A DNA stretch of 64,000 nucleotides from Cladopsammia gracilis (GCA_022457155.1 JAJGOT010000474.1:62001-126000), one strand, 5' to 3'; positions 44,521 to 56,095 are shown, numbered from the stretch's first letter. A program made the numbers and translations. Notes: a model not told the origin generated them from the sequence alone.

Positions 44521-44632
44521 ATAGTCCAGCTATCAATAAACGAGATGCCTATTCCTGATTCTTGCCTTAGTGTGTGATATTTAGAGTGAAAATGATTTGT
44601 TCTCGTTTCACTGCAGAGTGATTAGAGAACAA
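44521..44632 (+). repeat. Split direct repeat B2 (right end)
   Basis: 112-bp identical copy of B1, ending GAGAACAA. It marks the right terminus of the element. Confidence 0.86.
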
Positions 44633-46030
44633 CTGCATTTTATAACTTGGTCTCTCCGCCAAGTAATTAGTGACACGAAAATTCTTTGAACCACCTGTTT
44701 CTGTAATGTCAACCAGAAAAGTCTTTAACAGAAACAAAACGCATGCAAAATGAATATTGGTTGTCTCCTTGTAAATTGCGACTGATTGTATTTAAACAAC
44801 TCTCCACAAAAAAGTTGTACAAATAGAAACAGAAACTAATTAGATGAAATTGTTTTCAACTCAAAACCACAAGCTTGAATATAGAATTAGTTACACGAAC
44901 ATTGTTGAGGTTAACATTTGGAATCAAACATATTTTCCTGTAATGTCGACCAGAAAGGTCTTAAATCAGAAACTTAGCGCATCCAAAATGAATTTTGCAA
45001 GTAATAGTTTTTATCTCGTTAAAGCGCATGCGCGCATAACGAGATATAGGAGTCACTAGAATATGGGGACAAAAGTTGTTAACAAATTTTTGTGGACTTT
45101 TGTCCGGGGGGGTTAGTTGTTTCTTCTTTATAGAAGCTATATTAGGGCATTGAGGATATGGTTGGTTAAACCGGTTAGGATTTCAAGAAGGGCATCACAT
45201 ACTGCTCCTAAAATTTTTGGGGAGCACGCCCGGACCTATTGTTAATTTCCCTTGGGTATCGGGATGTCAAAACTTGTGACGAACTTGTCATATCTTACAT
45301 TACGTTACCGCAAAGGTATTAAGTTCTTCTTAAGTTTCGATATCTCACGTTACCTATCAGTTTCAATCATTTGTCGTAAAGCCATTAAAGCTGCATTGCG
45401 TTTTTTTTTTTGGCAAACGCAGTTTGAGAATTTCACGGTGTATTTTTACGAATGGAGACGTTTTAAGAAAGTTAAATGGGACGGGAAAGTTTGTGTTTTA
45501 ATATGAGCGATATGGCAGAGCAAAATTGCGTTTGTTCTATTTTGATTCATTGCTATTACGGTTTGATTATGCAATAGTATGGGAACGACGTCATAGTTTT
45601 GTTTATTTAGCTACCGTGCACAAGGATATTATGCGGATTGTGCGACTGAATTTGTTTTGCGGGAGGATATTTTTGCGGGTCGCGGAGACAGCTAAAATTT
45701 GCTGGAAGGAAATGCTTGCGGATTTCTGGGCAAGTATAAATAAAATCCAAGGCATCGGTATTAAACTGCAATTTTACTTCCTGACCGGAGGTTTGTATAG
45801 TTCCCATAGTTATGGTTGCTGTTCTGGCGCCAATATGAACATAAACAACGAGAAAACTAGTGAGTGAATTATTGTACGTTGTTGTAAAAACGTATCAGTA
45901 TTATGATAACAGTCTCTGGTTCGTTTGAGGACGTGTCTGGAGTTGAATCAGGAATACAAATGACTGTTGTGCCGGTCGTCTCGGAGTTCACTGTTATGAG
46001 AATTATGAGTTATGAGAGTTCACCGTTCTG
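44633..46030. other. Spacer with unrecognised ORFs and a dispersed repeat
   Basis: 44690-45000 shares CAACCAGAAAAGTC and CAAAACCACAAGCTT words with 33400-33640. A hairpin TCTCGTTA...TAACGAGA lies near 45016-45047. A 113-codon frame (45526-45867) with several Trp and Cys residues has no family I recognise and no repeat partner; it could be an exon or chance. Confidence 0.35.
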
Positions 46031-46110
46031 TAAAACGCGGACCGGATGGCGGCAGATGGCGGATGGCGGATGGCGGACGGCGGACGGCGGATAATAAAAT
46101 GCGGATAACA
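46031..46110. repeat. Short minisatellite of GGCGGAT / GGCGGAC units
   Basis: Heptamers GGCGGAT and GGCGGAC are repeated about six to eight times, followed by AATGCGGAT units. The sequence is G-rich on the plus strand. Confidence 0.8.
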
Positions 46111-46732
46111 AAATGCGGATGAAAAAAACAACAGAAAAATAATTCCTTACGAGTTTTACAAAAAAAAAACAAAGAAAGAAAAGCAGAAATAACTTTAAAA
46201 TGGCACGAAACAAAAACACGAAACAGTAACTTTATTGTCCAAACTGTCTTCAAGTTCCACTTCATGCCTCACTCAACCCTAGTTGGAAAATATATGAATG
46301 TTGCGTTTCGAGCCCCTCCCCTAGGTTTGACCGATTGTGCAGTCTGCACGTGTTTGAGGATGGAGTCCGACGAGTGTGACGATTACGGGCTTTTAAAATC
46401 TGTGTTTAGGAAACGGTAAGTTAGTAGAGTTTTTAAATTCGATTTAACTTCACCTGTTACTTTGCTTCACAAACAATCTTTGCTGACTTTTTATTCGTGT
46501 TTGTATCTGGTTCGTTGAAGAGTCAGGAAGGTGATGCAGTTGAGTGTTTTTATCATAGATATGTTAAAAGGGTTTATTACTACACTAGTTTCCGTTATGG
46601 ATATCTTTGGAATGCATGTATTCAGATAAGACCTTTTTGAGTGTTCCACTGTCACGATCATTCATTCCTGTGTTATCCTTTGTGAAAGCAAGAGCAACAC
46701 TACAATGGTGTCTCAGTGATTCCGACCGCCAT

Positions 46733-47146
46733 TACTGTGTCCGATCCAGAACTGTTGGCATGTGATGCTTGTCTTGATGCTTGTGGTGCAGTGTGTTTTG
46801 GGGAATTCTTCCATGCCAAGTTTCCTCCTTTTATTGCTAGTCAACATTTGAACATTAACCAGCTCGAACTGCTTACAATCAGGTCAGCGTATACGCACTG
46901 ACCAATCAACGTTCAACGAACGCCTTCATGCAGCGTTGTCTACGTGAACTTTGGTTGTTGCTGTCTCTTAACAATATCCGTTTATCTGCGCGTTACATTA
47001 GCGGGAAGTCTAACGTTTTAGCGGATGCGTTGAGTCGTTCTCACTTAGACTCCTCGTACTCAGAATATGTGCAGCATGCCGTAGCTACCTTGAACCTTAC
47101 CCAAGTATTTCCTAGCGACTCTAAGTTCGTTTTTAATGTATATTAA
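46733..47146 (+). pseudogene. RNase H remnant of the second YR retroelement
   Basis: ACDACLDACGAVCFGEFFHA (first Asp) and NINQLELLTIRSAY (Glu) are in one frame. After a frameshift at about 46905, LWLLLSLNNIRLSARYISGK and NVLADALSRSHL (final Asp) follow. The motif order is that of retroelement RNase H. Confidence 0.7.
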
Positions 47147-47409
47147 GTAGCTACTTCCATTTATTTTCATAAATCCTTATTAAGTTTATTGATTTTTTTT
47201 CCTTTCTGTTTTTCAATTTAATCTCGCAGATCACATCGACGCTTTGCAGCGCTAGCAGTATTTAGGAACTATTCAGGTCCATGCTTTTTGCGACTACACA
47301 AAGCGCTCTATGAGATGCTATATGCGAACATATTTATTGTTTTGCCAATATTTCGATTTCTTACCTTTTCCAGTTTCCAAATCCGTTTATTTGCTTTATT
47401 TAGTTTTTT

Positions 47410-48220
47410 TTGTCACGTTCTTTAACGTCATACCGTTCGATCGTTAATTATTTGAGCATTATTTCACATATAAACCGCTCGTGTGGTGCCAGTTTTGCCT
47501 TTCTTCACGATTATGACGTTTATCTTGCCAAACGAGCGGTGCGTCGGATCTTGGGTGATTGTGTCGCACGAAAAGAACCGATCACTGTTGAGATCCTTTT
47601 ACAATTGTCCCGTATTTTCGATTTAGATAATCATTTGCACGTCTGCATGCGTGCTTTATTTTTAGTAGCCTTATTTTCTTTTTTACGTGTCTCTAATTTA
47701 GTACCGTATAAGTTGTCTGAAATTGGCGATTCCCAGGCGTATTTTTTGACGCTATCTAGCGTGACTTTCACACCGCAAGGGGTTTTGTTGCGCATCACGC
47801 GCACGGAGACACTCCAGTTTCGGGAGCGGGTTTTAGAAATTCCCTTGCCGTTTATTCCCGGTTCGCCCCTTTGTCCTGTCACCGCGCTTAGGCAGTATTT
47901 AGCTAGTGTACAATTGTCGCCCTCCACCATTATTCGTTTGTCAATCTCGGGGATCGAACAAGCCTATCTTGGCTCACCAGTATAACGCTTTTGTTAAGAA
48001 GTCACTTTCAGCCATTGGGTTTAATCCCGCACAGTATTCCTCGCACAGTTTTCGTCGCGGGGGCGCTACATTTGCTTTTTGTAATCGAGCGCCTACAGCT
48101 TTTATTAAATCGCATGGCGATTGGAAGAGTGACGCATATTTAGTCTATCTCACTCTTTCCAACGAAAATAAGTTTAAAATTCTCCATTCTATCACAACCA
48201 GACTCTCTCCCACATCGTAA
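47410..48220 (+). pseudogene. Tyrosine recombinase of the second YR retroelement, one frameshift
   Basis: The first frame (47410-47985) includes ALFSFLRVSNLVPYKLSEI with the catalytic Arg, then FTPQGVLLRITRTETLQFRE. A shift near 47925-47935 moves to the next frame (to 48220), which includes AYNAFVKK-like sequence, HSFRRGGATFAF (HxxR) and HGDWKSDAYLVYL with the nucleophile Tyr. All catalytic positions are readable. It would act on element DNA for integration. A single +1/-1 event is the only visible break, which suggests recent loss or an assembly slip. Confidence 0.75.
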
Positions 48221-48359
48221 CTTCTTCTTCTCAAACCCTTATTTCATTCTTTTTTCCCCTTTGGGTTTGGCGGTCTAGGGTGTTGTCTCTTGTGCAGTAT
48301 CAATTTTGAATAAACATCCGTTTAACCCCATCTACTGAGTCTGTTTGTAGTAGTAATTG

Positions 48360-49055
48360 CAAAACAGTGTCTATCCATATCAAATACCCTTGCATTGCAT
48401 GATAATCCGAGTTTTATGACCTCAATAAACAAAATTTTAGAAACCTTCCAAGGTATATCAGATACAAATTCTCTTTTCGTGGAAAATAGTCAGAAATCCA
48501 TGAAAATTTTCTTAAATAGAATTATTAATAATATAGAATCAGAATCTAAGGTACATCAGATGAAGCTTGTTCAACTAAACATCAAGCTTAATTTTTATTC
48601 TAAATTCACAAATGACACAGGAAGTTCTAGTAACTGTTATGACGTAATAAAAAATATGAAACACAGACGAACACTGGCTAAGTTTCGAACAGGAAATCAT
48701 TGCCTACGTGTTGAAACGGGTAGACATGCAAAACCAAAAATTCCAAGAGATTTGAGGCACTGCGAATGCTGCTTACCAAATGACGTTGAAGAAGAAATTA
48801 ATTTCTTTTTCGACTGTGTTTCATATTCTGACCTAAGAAATTCACTACATTGTAAAAGTTTTTTGAACCTACAAAATACATATAGAATTAATTTCTTTTT
48901 TAACAATGTTGACACAGGTGGGTCACTTTATATATGAAGCTTCAGAGAGACTAAACACTGTTAGCAAAGACTGCAATCACTATATTCTAGTTTAATCTGT
49001 TAGTGTAATAGGCAATACCATGTATGTAAATGGGAATGCTAATAAACTTTTGATT
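48360..49055 (+). mobile_element. 5'-truncated LINE fragment, ORF2 C-terminus
   Basis: A 180-codon frame (48395-48937) reads FRTGNHCLRVETGRH, then RHCECC and EINFFFDCVSYSDLR, the Cys/His motif and C-terminal block of non-LTR retrotransposon ORF2. AATAAA lies near 49028 and the 3' end is TTTGATTTGATTTG, a short tandem tail as in CR1/L2-like LINEs. GTAATTG at about 48353 and again at 49056 is a likely 7-bp target duplication. The RT and endonuclease are absent. Confidence 0.75.
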
Positions 49056-49215
49056 TGATTTGTAATTGAGTGTTTTTATCATAGATATGTTAAAACGGTT
49101 AATTACTACACTAGTTTCCGTTATGGATATCTTTGGAATGCATGTGTATTCAGATATTAAAGACCTTTTTGAGTGTTCCACTGGCACGATCATTCATTCC
49201 TGTGTTATTTATAAT

Positions 49216-50052
49216 CGCCAAAACGGGAATCTGAATAACTGGTTATATACATGTATATTTAAAGTTAACTTCGTCAGGGGTGAAAGAGTTTTGTTTCCTA
49301 AGTACTAGAAAATCATACTTTTCATACTTTTCACGTTTTTTAAATTTGGCTTTCTTTACATGTAGTATTTTATCTATTAAACATACGATACATATATTAA
49401 TTTGAGAATATCAGTATTATAAAAGTGACAGGCCAAACACGACTCCCGCTAGTTGCAAAATGTATAAAGAAACCTCTAGAATAGCTTTGACAAATGCTCG
49501 ATGTATTGTATGACTCTTTGATCTTTGGGATATAAATCTCTTTTATGACAGGAGGTCAGTTTACATGCTGTGCACACTCACTGCCATTTATAGAATTATT
49601 GTTTCTCTATGCCTTCGTTATGCTAGTTCTCTTGGCATATGTTGGGGCGTCTTTGGCTAACTTTTGTTGCAAGATAAGTAGTGATCGGCTGCAGTTTTTG
49701 TTAATTTTTATGAATATGCTTGGATCAGTCAATTTCTCAGCCGGTGATTTAGTGTCTAAGTCTGCGGTGTGCAAGACTTGTGAGAAAGTGGATCTTTATC
49801 ACGGATGTAAGTGTCTAAGATCAAAGTCTGAAGCTGCCGTATCTCTACTGGAATAATGACTTCTTGCAGTTTATGTTTTAGCTCCTTGTTTTATTCTGTT
49901 TTTGAGTAGTGTTTCTTGTAGCTTGAAGAACCTCCTGATCCGTTGTTTCATAATGGCGTTCGGGATTGCATCCCGACAATGGCTTGTACAGATGTAGTGA
50001 TCTGTTTTGAAAATCTCACGGATGCTAGTGAATTCTTACGTTTTTCCACAGT
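49216..50052. other. Spacer with unrecognised ORF
   Basis: A 103-codon frame at 49545-49856 (plus) has a hydrophobic N-terminal stretch (LLFLYAFVMLVLLAYVGASL) followed by a Cys-containing tail. It has no motif I recognise. It may be a small exon, a degraded element ORF or chance. Confidence 0.3.
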
Positions 50053-50280
50053 TTATTATTTAGTATTTATCAAATTATTATCCTAAAGCTGTAAACTGCG
50101 CATTGTAAATTGGCGTAGAAATAATGGCAAAGTCCCGGGTTGGCGTCATCTAATTACCATTTTGTAAATTCAAATCTCTAAAAATAAACTCACAAACGCG
50201 ACCTTGAAAACAAGAAATATTTTACCATTCAACTATTCAATGTACATAGAGTTAATTCTGAAAATATATTTCTAGGGGTG
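50053..50280. repeat. Half copy of the TTAA foldback family (M2)
   Basis: Matches the central spacer and right arm of the complete element at 14973-15439, including GTAAACTGCGCATTGTAAATTG-like sequence, TCCCGGGTTGGCGTCATCTA-like sequence and the TTCTAGGGGTGA end. The left arm is absent. Confidence 0.75.
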
Positions 50281-50367
50281 AGGTACCGTGTATACGGTAA
50301 ACACCGTGAGTTACGTTCGTGTTGCAGTTACAGTTTTGAATTTGTTTTCGTACATTGGAATGAATAT

Positions 50368-50793
50368 CCCGGGGGGGTGGGTACTCCCTATAATGGGCTA
50401 TACGGGGATGCTCCGCCCGAAAGGGGTACCTTTTTGAGGCTAGAGGTATATGAAAGGGTCGGGATTTCACGAGTTGAAGTATATGAAAGGGTAGGGATTT
50501 TACGAAGAATAGGAAAGGGAAGCGAAGCCACGCCGTTGAAGCATAAAAAAGGTAGGGAAAACTGCCATTTAACTATTATAAAAATGGCCTTTCAAAATAT
50601 CTCAAACAGACACACTTAAAGGCTCTCAAAGGGGTACCATTTTTATTGAAAGGTATATGAAAGGGGTACCATTTTCAATGAAAGGTATATGAAAGGGGTA
50701 CCTTTTCTGTCAAAATCGGTATATGAAAGGGTAAGGGTTTGAACCTCGGGGCGGAGCATCCCCGTACGAAACTTTGCTGAGTACCCCCCCGGG
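50368..50793. repeat. Foldback MITE with CCCGGGGGGG ends and 8-bp target duplication
   Basis: The ends CCCGGGGGGGTGGGTAC and GTACCCCCCCGGG are inverted, and inside them GGGGATGCTCCGCCC pairs with GGGCGGAGCATCCCC. ATGAATAT flanks both sides (50360-50367 and 50794-50801), an 8-bp duplication as in hAT elements. The core has several GGTATATGAAAGGGGTACC-type repeats. Confidence 0.88.
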
Positions 50794-50961
50794 ATGAATA
50801 TTGACTTATTGTGACCCGTACGAACGTTTTACGACTGATACTATAAGTTATGTAAGGCAATGTAAAAACAAGGAGTAACGGTAATCAATGTATTTTAAAG
50901 TTAATGTTTGCACGCTTACGTGAGTTCGAGCCAGTTGATTACGCGGCTTTGCTGGTCATGA

Positions 50962-50962
<1 letters not shown>

Positions 50963-50998
<36 letters not shown>

Positions 50999-51007
50999 GT
51001 GTGTGTG
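50963..51007. repeat. (TG)n microsatellite
   Basis: About 20 TG units with a single TT interruption near the 3' end. Confidence 0.95.
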
Positions 51008-51225
51008 GGAAATGGGATTTGTGATCCCGGGTTATGGACCCTTCACGCTCAGTAACTAGTATAGGGTGAAGTAGAAAAATGCTTTATCTGAGAACATGAA
51101 AGGCGAATGCAAGTTGAAATTTAATTCTTCATTACTTGTTAAATACTTTAAGACATGCAGTTTCAACAATAACTATTTCTTTTTTTTGTAAAAGTCATAA
51201 GAAGGGTCGCACGGAGGTTCATTTT

Positions 51226-51356
51226 TTATTTTGTAGTGCAAATTAGGGCCTTCGTTGTTTAAACCTCACTGAGATTACAAAATTTAAATAAGAAAGGAAA
51301 AACGAAATGAGTTCTGGTAGTTGTAGTCAAATGACGCTATCGTGCAAATGGCCTAT
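51226..51356. repeat. Half copy of MITE family M1
   Basis: Matches the core and right arm of 12984-13173 (GTGCAAATTAGGGCCTTCGT-like core, GTAGTCAAATGACG and ATCGTGCAAATGGCCTA end). It abuts LINE ORF1 remains on the right. Confidence 0.78.
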
Positions 51357-52103
51357 TGTGGTTACAGGGGGAGTGTCGTTGCTGGTTGCTGTAGTGAGGG
51401 CCGGGGGGCCTCTGATGTCCACCCCCCCCCCCCTCCCCACCTCCGGGCGCTGGAGCCTCGCGGTTCGCCTCGCGGCGTTTCGCCTTCGGGGAGTCTTTAA
51501 CAACGAGCTCGGAAGACTGGCACCGGTAGCATAGTATTGGCTGGCCCGTGTACTTAAAAAATAACTCGAGCCCTTGAGTGACTATTATTATTTGCGTGAC
51601 ACTGCCTTTTGTAAACGTGTGAATTCTACGACACGGATGCTGTTCTCGATGTGCTTGTAGCCCGTGGCTTTGAAGCAAAGCCGGCGGACTGCTCGAGCTT
51701 TGAGGTCGCCGTATTGTTCCACGAGTTGTAGCAGGTTTTCATCGGGGAATTCAACGGGAATGAAGCATGACACGTGTAGTGCTTTTTGCCCTAAAAGGCG
51801 TAAAGGGATAACGCGGCTTTCGCAGTCAAAGACCGATGCCGCGAACCGCGTGGCCGATTCTGTAGATCGGAGGCTGATGTCGAAGCACTTTCCTCCGTAG
51901 AGGGGTACAATCCCAACGATTTCTTCCTTAAAGTTCGGTAACGACTGCGCTATACTGAGCGAGTCAAGATCCAGGTTTTCCTCCGCTATCAAGCGGACAG
52001 TAAGAACGGCTGGTGTGCGGGACTCGCGGCCATCTCCACGTAACGCGAGGGCGAGAAAACTCGTGAGACCAAAACCAAAACCACAAAATTGAAAAGCACG
52101 CAC
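51357..52103 (-). pseudogene. LINE ORF1 (RRM-like/zinc knuckle) remnant
   Basis: A 171-codon minus frame (51588-52103) includes LDLDSLSIAQSLPNF, ISLRSTESATRFAASVF and PDENLLQLVEQYGDLKAR with YKHIENSIRVVEF. This layout is typical of gag-like ORF1 proteins of LINEs. A neighbouring frame (51337-51678) continues as YTGQPILCYRCQSSELVVKD, a CCHC knuckle with its His and last Cys changed, then a Gly-rich tail. The frameshift and lost zinc ligands show it is dead. The 3' part is cut by the MITE half copy. Confidence 0.6.
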
Positions 52104-52337
52104 TCACCAAAGCGAAGACAGATAGTTACCAGACGCTTTCTTGCTTGTGGTGAAAAAACGGCACCAAATCTTGTGAAAAAAAGCTCTCCTTAGTCGTCGA
52201 AGTTTAGGACTATTCTGGCTTTTGGTCTTGAAAAAGTGGGGCACTGATGAGAACAGATCCCCCAATGCTGTACAGAGAAGTTGTTAGCAGAGGGGCACGG
52301 GTTCCCCTCCTTTTGCAAAAAAAGAAAAAAATAAATA

Positions 52338-52381
<44 letters not shown>

Positions 52382-53017
52382 TAAGGCCCAGCCTATAACA
52401 TTTTCTAAACACGTCTATTGTATAACCAAATAATAGGACCCCATTTTAGTCACTAGCGTGAAAATGTTAATAACTTCTGTAAAAATGCAAGGACCACTAG
52501 AACAAACAGTAGCAATATATAGTTGGACCGTTACTTGTTTATTAGCCTATCGTGTGCCAGCAATTTATCTTAGCCCATTTTAAATATTGTAACCGTTTGT
52601 TTCCATCTTCACTAAGCTTTCCTAGCCCCTGATGAAGGTTAGTTTTGTCTAACCGAAATATCGGGCATATCTTATTAAAATAAATCGAACAAATTTGCTG
52701 TCTGATCAGCCTTGCATGTTAAAGTTGTTTTTTTTTTTGAAAATGTAAACTACGCCCATTTCGTGAACATAAATTTCTATTGACTGATTTGCATCATGTG
52801 ATGTTTTCATGTACGTATTTTAAGTAGACTTATTCTAAAGGTGCGCTACAACGGCATCTTTACCATATTCACTATCAATTCTTCTATTTTGTTTTTATTA
52901 ACCTCACGTTCTAACGCTTTAACGAGATGGCTTTAAGAGCCCTTTGATTTAAACAGGCTTTTTTTAACGCACCATAAGAATTAACGTTTTCTCGAAAACA
53001 TGTTAAATTCCATCACG
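52104..53017. other. Spacer with (AAT)n microsatellite
   Basis: (AAT)n occupies about 52331-52380. The sequence near 52625-52700 (CCTGATGAAGG, ACCGAAATATCGGGCAT) resembles tail or promoter words of LINE-type repeats. No gene is recognised. Confidence 0.4.
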
Positions 53018-53355
53018 TACCAGTTTCTATAAGAACAAAGTTCAGCATCTGCACATGCACACAACGTGACTGCTTATACAAAATACAGTCGCTACTCGCT
53101 TGAAGTAATCGCTTGCGGCATACAATTAATAACCTACACATCTGCCAACATTAATTCAAAGAAAGATAAACGTTTTAAATACTGTAAATTGTATATTAAT
53201 TGCATTACGTTTTCTCTGTTGAACTCCATGCATCCCGGACAAGTTTCTGTAAGGACAAAGTTCAACATTTTCACGGGCAGACAACGTGACTGACAAAAAA
53301 AGATACAATTTCAAATAGTAATCGCTTGAAACCCAGGTTTGAAACATACAATTCA
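53018..53355 (+). repeat. Imperfect tandem duplication of about 220 bp
   Basis: Two copies share AAGAACAAAGTTCAGCATCT / AAGGACAAAGTTCAACATTT words, CAACGTGACTG, and AGTAATCGCTTG followed by ACATACAATT. They diverge by roughly a quarter and look like an old repeat. Confidence 0.6.
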
Positions 53356-54480
53356 TGTTCCGCATCACATTGTTTGAAATCCGCTTGCCGTTTTTGCAAT
53401 AAAGCTATACTTTCTTACTTCAGTACAAGCTCACCTATAAGCGTAACCGCAGTCCACATTTTTTGGACGTCTCATCCCTCGCAGACCATTAATTGTACAA
53501 TTCATGCATAGATGAGCACATTTTAGGCGGTATTTCCGAATAAATGCCCTTGCCTATTGCTATGTTAGCAAGCCAGTCGGGATTAGAGCACAGTTCCCAA
53601 CCAACAAATCTTCAAAACTTTACACTTTTAGTGTTTGGGGCAACAATTGCGAAGATTCAAGACGGCTGATATTCAATTCATGTCAAGTGCCCTTCTTTGA
53701 CCTTCAGTAATACCATTTTAGAAGCGAGAATTTGAATGGCTGACATAGTACACGCTGTACATACTAGAGGCAATTTGATTGGTGCGACATAACCCAAGAC
53801 ATACATACAAACATCACAAACCAACCTTTGCGCCTGCTAATGAGCTATTTTTTTTTTCAAAATAGCTTAAAAAATAATAGGTGGTTTTCATGTTACGTCA
53901 TCGCCGCCTTGCTGGTGGACATAAACAATAGTTCTCTCATAAGCTCCTTTTGTTCGTCCACCAGCATTTCTTCGTTTCACTGTTGTTATCTATGTCTCTA
54001 GATATTGATTGCAAACCACCTATTTGGATTCATGATCATGAAGAAACACCGCGCGATCGAATTACATTTCACACGCGATCGAATTACATTTCACATGCAC
54101 ACAAAATTTGCATGAAACGAAGCCTGGAAAAACCTAATGGCAAAATCAAAGCAGTTATTTAAGGAACTAGCTTTATAGAAAAATTTCATTTCGATTTGGT
54201 CTTGAAATCACAGGGGGTTTTTTCCATGTTGCGTCACGCAATATTTATTTTTAAAATGTTCCATCATGTATTATTTTTTTCATTACCTGTATATTTTGGG
54301 CTTCCAAAAATTATTTGGAAATCAGGTCAGTAGGAGGGGTCTCTGGGCTTGGAAATCCAGGCGGGAGGGGGACCTAGCGGGCCAGGAAATCCGGGTGAAT
54401 GGGGGGGGGGTCAAAAAATCTTGCCATCCGTCGGTGGTGGGGGGGGGGGTTGGATCCTTCTGGAATAACCCAATGTAATA
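53356..54480. other. Spacer with G-run repeat
   Basis: AT-rich, short frames only. The block at 54320-54455 has GGGGGGGGGG runs and two related GGAAATCCGGG words, like a decayed repeat. No gene is recognised. Confidence 0.35.
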
Positions 54481-54730
54481 CAAATAATTCACGGTTTGGG
54501 AAGTATTAGACTAGTGTGGGTTTGATCAGGAATCAATAAATTAAATATTCAACGCGAGTACAGAAAAATTGGTAGCTTCAATCAACATGTCTTGAGCGAT
54601 GGTGCAATGTGTGTCACGCAAAATTCCTTTAGGGGGGAGGGGTGTGTGACCCATTTAAAATAAACGTTAAAACTTTCTTACGCAAGCGCATGAGTATAGG
54701 CTACTGGTAGCCTCTTGTTTACAGTACGGA
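54481..54730. repeat. Dispersed repeat, third copy
   Basis: Shares AATAAATTAAATATTCA, CGCGAGTACAGAAAA, GTCACGCAAAATTC and GCGCATGAGTATAGGCTAC words with 20380-20590, and part of them with 32040-32110. Confidence 0.65.
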
Positions 54731-55019
54731 CCGATGAAACGAGGTTAGTAAGATATTTATTATATCTCTAAATCGGAGATAAAGGAAAACCTTTCAAGTC
54801 AAAGATGGACGGCTTCATTTGACTGACGTACGTCACAAGAAAGCAAAGAGCAAATTTTATTGGCTTTCAAAAATAGTGTGATCGGTCCTCGATTCGGCGT
54901 GAAGTTGCGTGGCTCTTGAATGAAAACTCTACAAACGAATTAATTTAATATTCCATGTGTTCGGTGGGACGACGGAAACCTGACATAAGGTAGTTTTCTT
55001 TGAAAAGGATTCTTAGTTA

Positions 55020-55402
55020 TTGGCGAAGACAAGTGAGGAAAAGAAGAATGAAAACGCCGCGATACAATCGCCAAATAAAACAAACGTGTTTGTCAAACGG
55101 GAAAATGTGGCAGCACTTCGGTCTACAGCGGTGAAGGAAGAAACTCTCAAACTTCTAAAAGGACACTTAAAATATCTCGTCATCAAATACTGCAAGTTGT
55201 TTTTGGCTTTTTGTGTGCTTTAGTGGCTTCATGCCGAACTTTGTGCATGGATGAGTTTGAATTTCAATCGCACCTGATAAATTTTCAGCGTGAGCTGCAG
55301 CAAGAGCGTATTTGCGAATACGCAAATTGTTTTCATGGACTCCACTACAAGGACAAAAATTTTGCTGAGGAATCAAGGTACACTTTTAGCGTAATTTTGT
55401 AG
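55020..55402 (+). CDS. Unrecognised exon-like ORFs
   Basis: Two consecutive open stretches on the plus strand. The first (55020-55223) is Lys/Glu-rich (AKTSEEKKNENAAIQS) and the second, in another frame from ATG 55250, reads MDEFEFQSHLINFQRELQQE to a GTACAC donor-like site near 55380. They may be neighbouring exons of a host or element gene. No family is recognised and no repeat copies occur in the window. Confidence 0.3.
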
Positions 55403-56095
55403 CTTCAAGTCTGTTCTTATTAAAGCCACTGCCACAAACGATAACTCTGAACTTAAGTTTACAGCCAGACAAAAACTTGATCAAACTAAGTTAATTTAAG
55501 CTTATATGATACAGTTTGCCGATGGAAGTCGTTTCAAGTTGTTTTGCAGCTTTATGTTTTTCATAGAGACGTTTTCTTACGAAGAAAGACTTTTATTAAT
55601 GCTTAATTAAATCGTAAGAGTTAAACGAATTTGTCGTGTTACTCGAGCTTTTATAACTTACAGCCTAAAAGCTAAGTACCAAAACAAAAAAGCTTACTCG
55701 AGAAAATTGTCAATGCTTTTTTATTCGCAGCTAATCAGTTTTTTTGCTAAAGTTATACTTTTATTTCATCGGAGAGTTTTTGTAACCTGGCATGTTAACC
55801 CACTTAGCTCCAAACGTTTCCTCTGGATAATTTTTAATGAAGAAAACAACTTTTGTAAGCGTGTGTTAGGCGCGATGCTGGGACTCTCAAATTTAGCGGG
55901 CCATACTGAAAAATACGGCCCGCTTAATTGACCAATCACAGCGCACATACTAACTAAGAGATATAATAAAAAGCCTTACGTCACAAGTTAATTGTGGATT
56001 CTATTGTTACACTCACTCACTCACTCACTCAACAGGACAGCATAGTGGCTTACGCCTCTGACAGGCAGTAAGCCACAAAAACGGAAAATAAGCCA
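55403..56095. other. Spacer with (CACT)n
   Basis: (ACTC)n at about 56010-56032 is followed by TAAGCCAC words in inverted pairs (GTGGCTTACGCC and AGTAAGCCAC). No gene is seen. Confidence 0.4.

Larger units (their letters stand above)
38460..44632 (+). mobile_element. DIRS/PAT/Ngaro-type YR retroelement with complete split direct repeats, ORFs decayed
   Basis: Layout A1 (38460-38616), ORF region, B1 (43993-44104), A2 (44105-44261), B2 (44521-44632). A1 and A2 are identical over 157 bp and B1 and B2 over 112 bp as far as I can read. Adjacent B1-A2 with outer A1 and B2 is the split-direct-repeat arrangement of PAT- and Ngaro-type elements. Gag-like, RT/RNase H and tyrosine recombinase remnants occur in the expected order but carry stops and frameshifts. 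A KIAA1958-like exon and a 138-bp palindrome lie between recombinase and B1. Confidence 0.82.
46533..49215 (+). mobile_element. Second YR retroelement fragment, split by a LINE insertion
   Basis: Direct repeats at about 46533-46675 and 49058-49215 (TTGAGTGTTTTTATCATAGA start, a few substitutions and small indels) flank an RNase H remnant and a tyrosine recombinase. The right repeat is separated from the recombinase by a 5'-truncated LINE (about 48360-49055). The sequence preceding the LINE and the repeat following it rejoin cleanly at TAATTG, which marks the target duplication. RT and gag are missing, so the element is deleted internally. Confidence 0.7.

Noticed and set aside
51307..51534. 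75-codon plus frame with MSSGSCSQ start
   Set aside because: It straddles the end of a MITE half copy and the antisense of a LINE ORF1.
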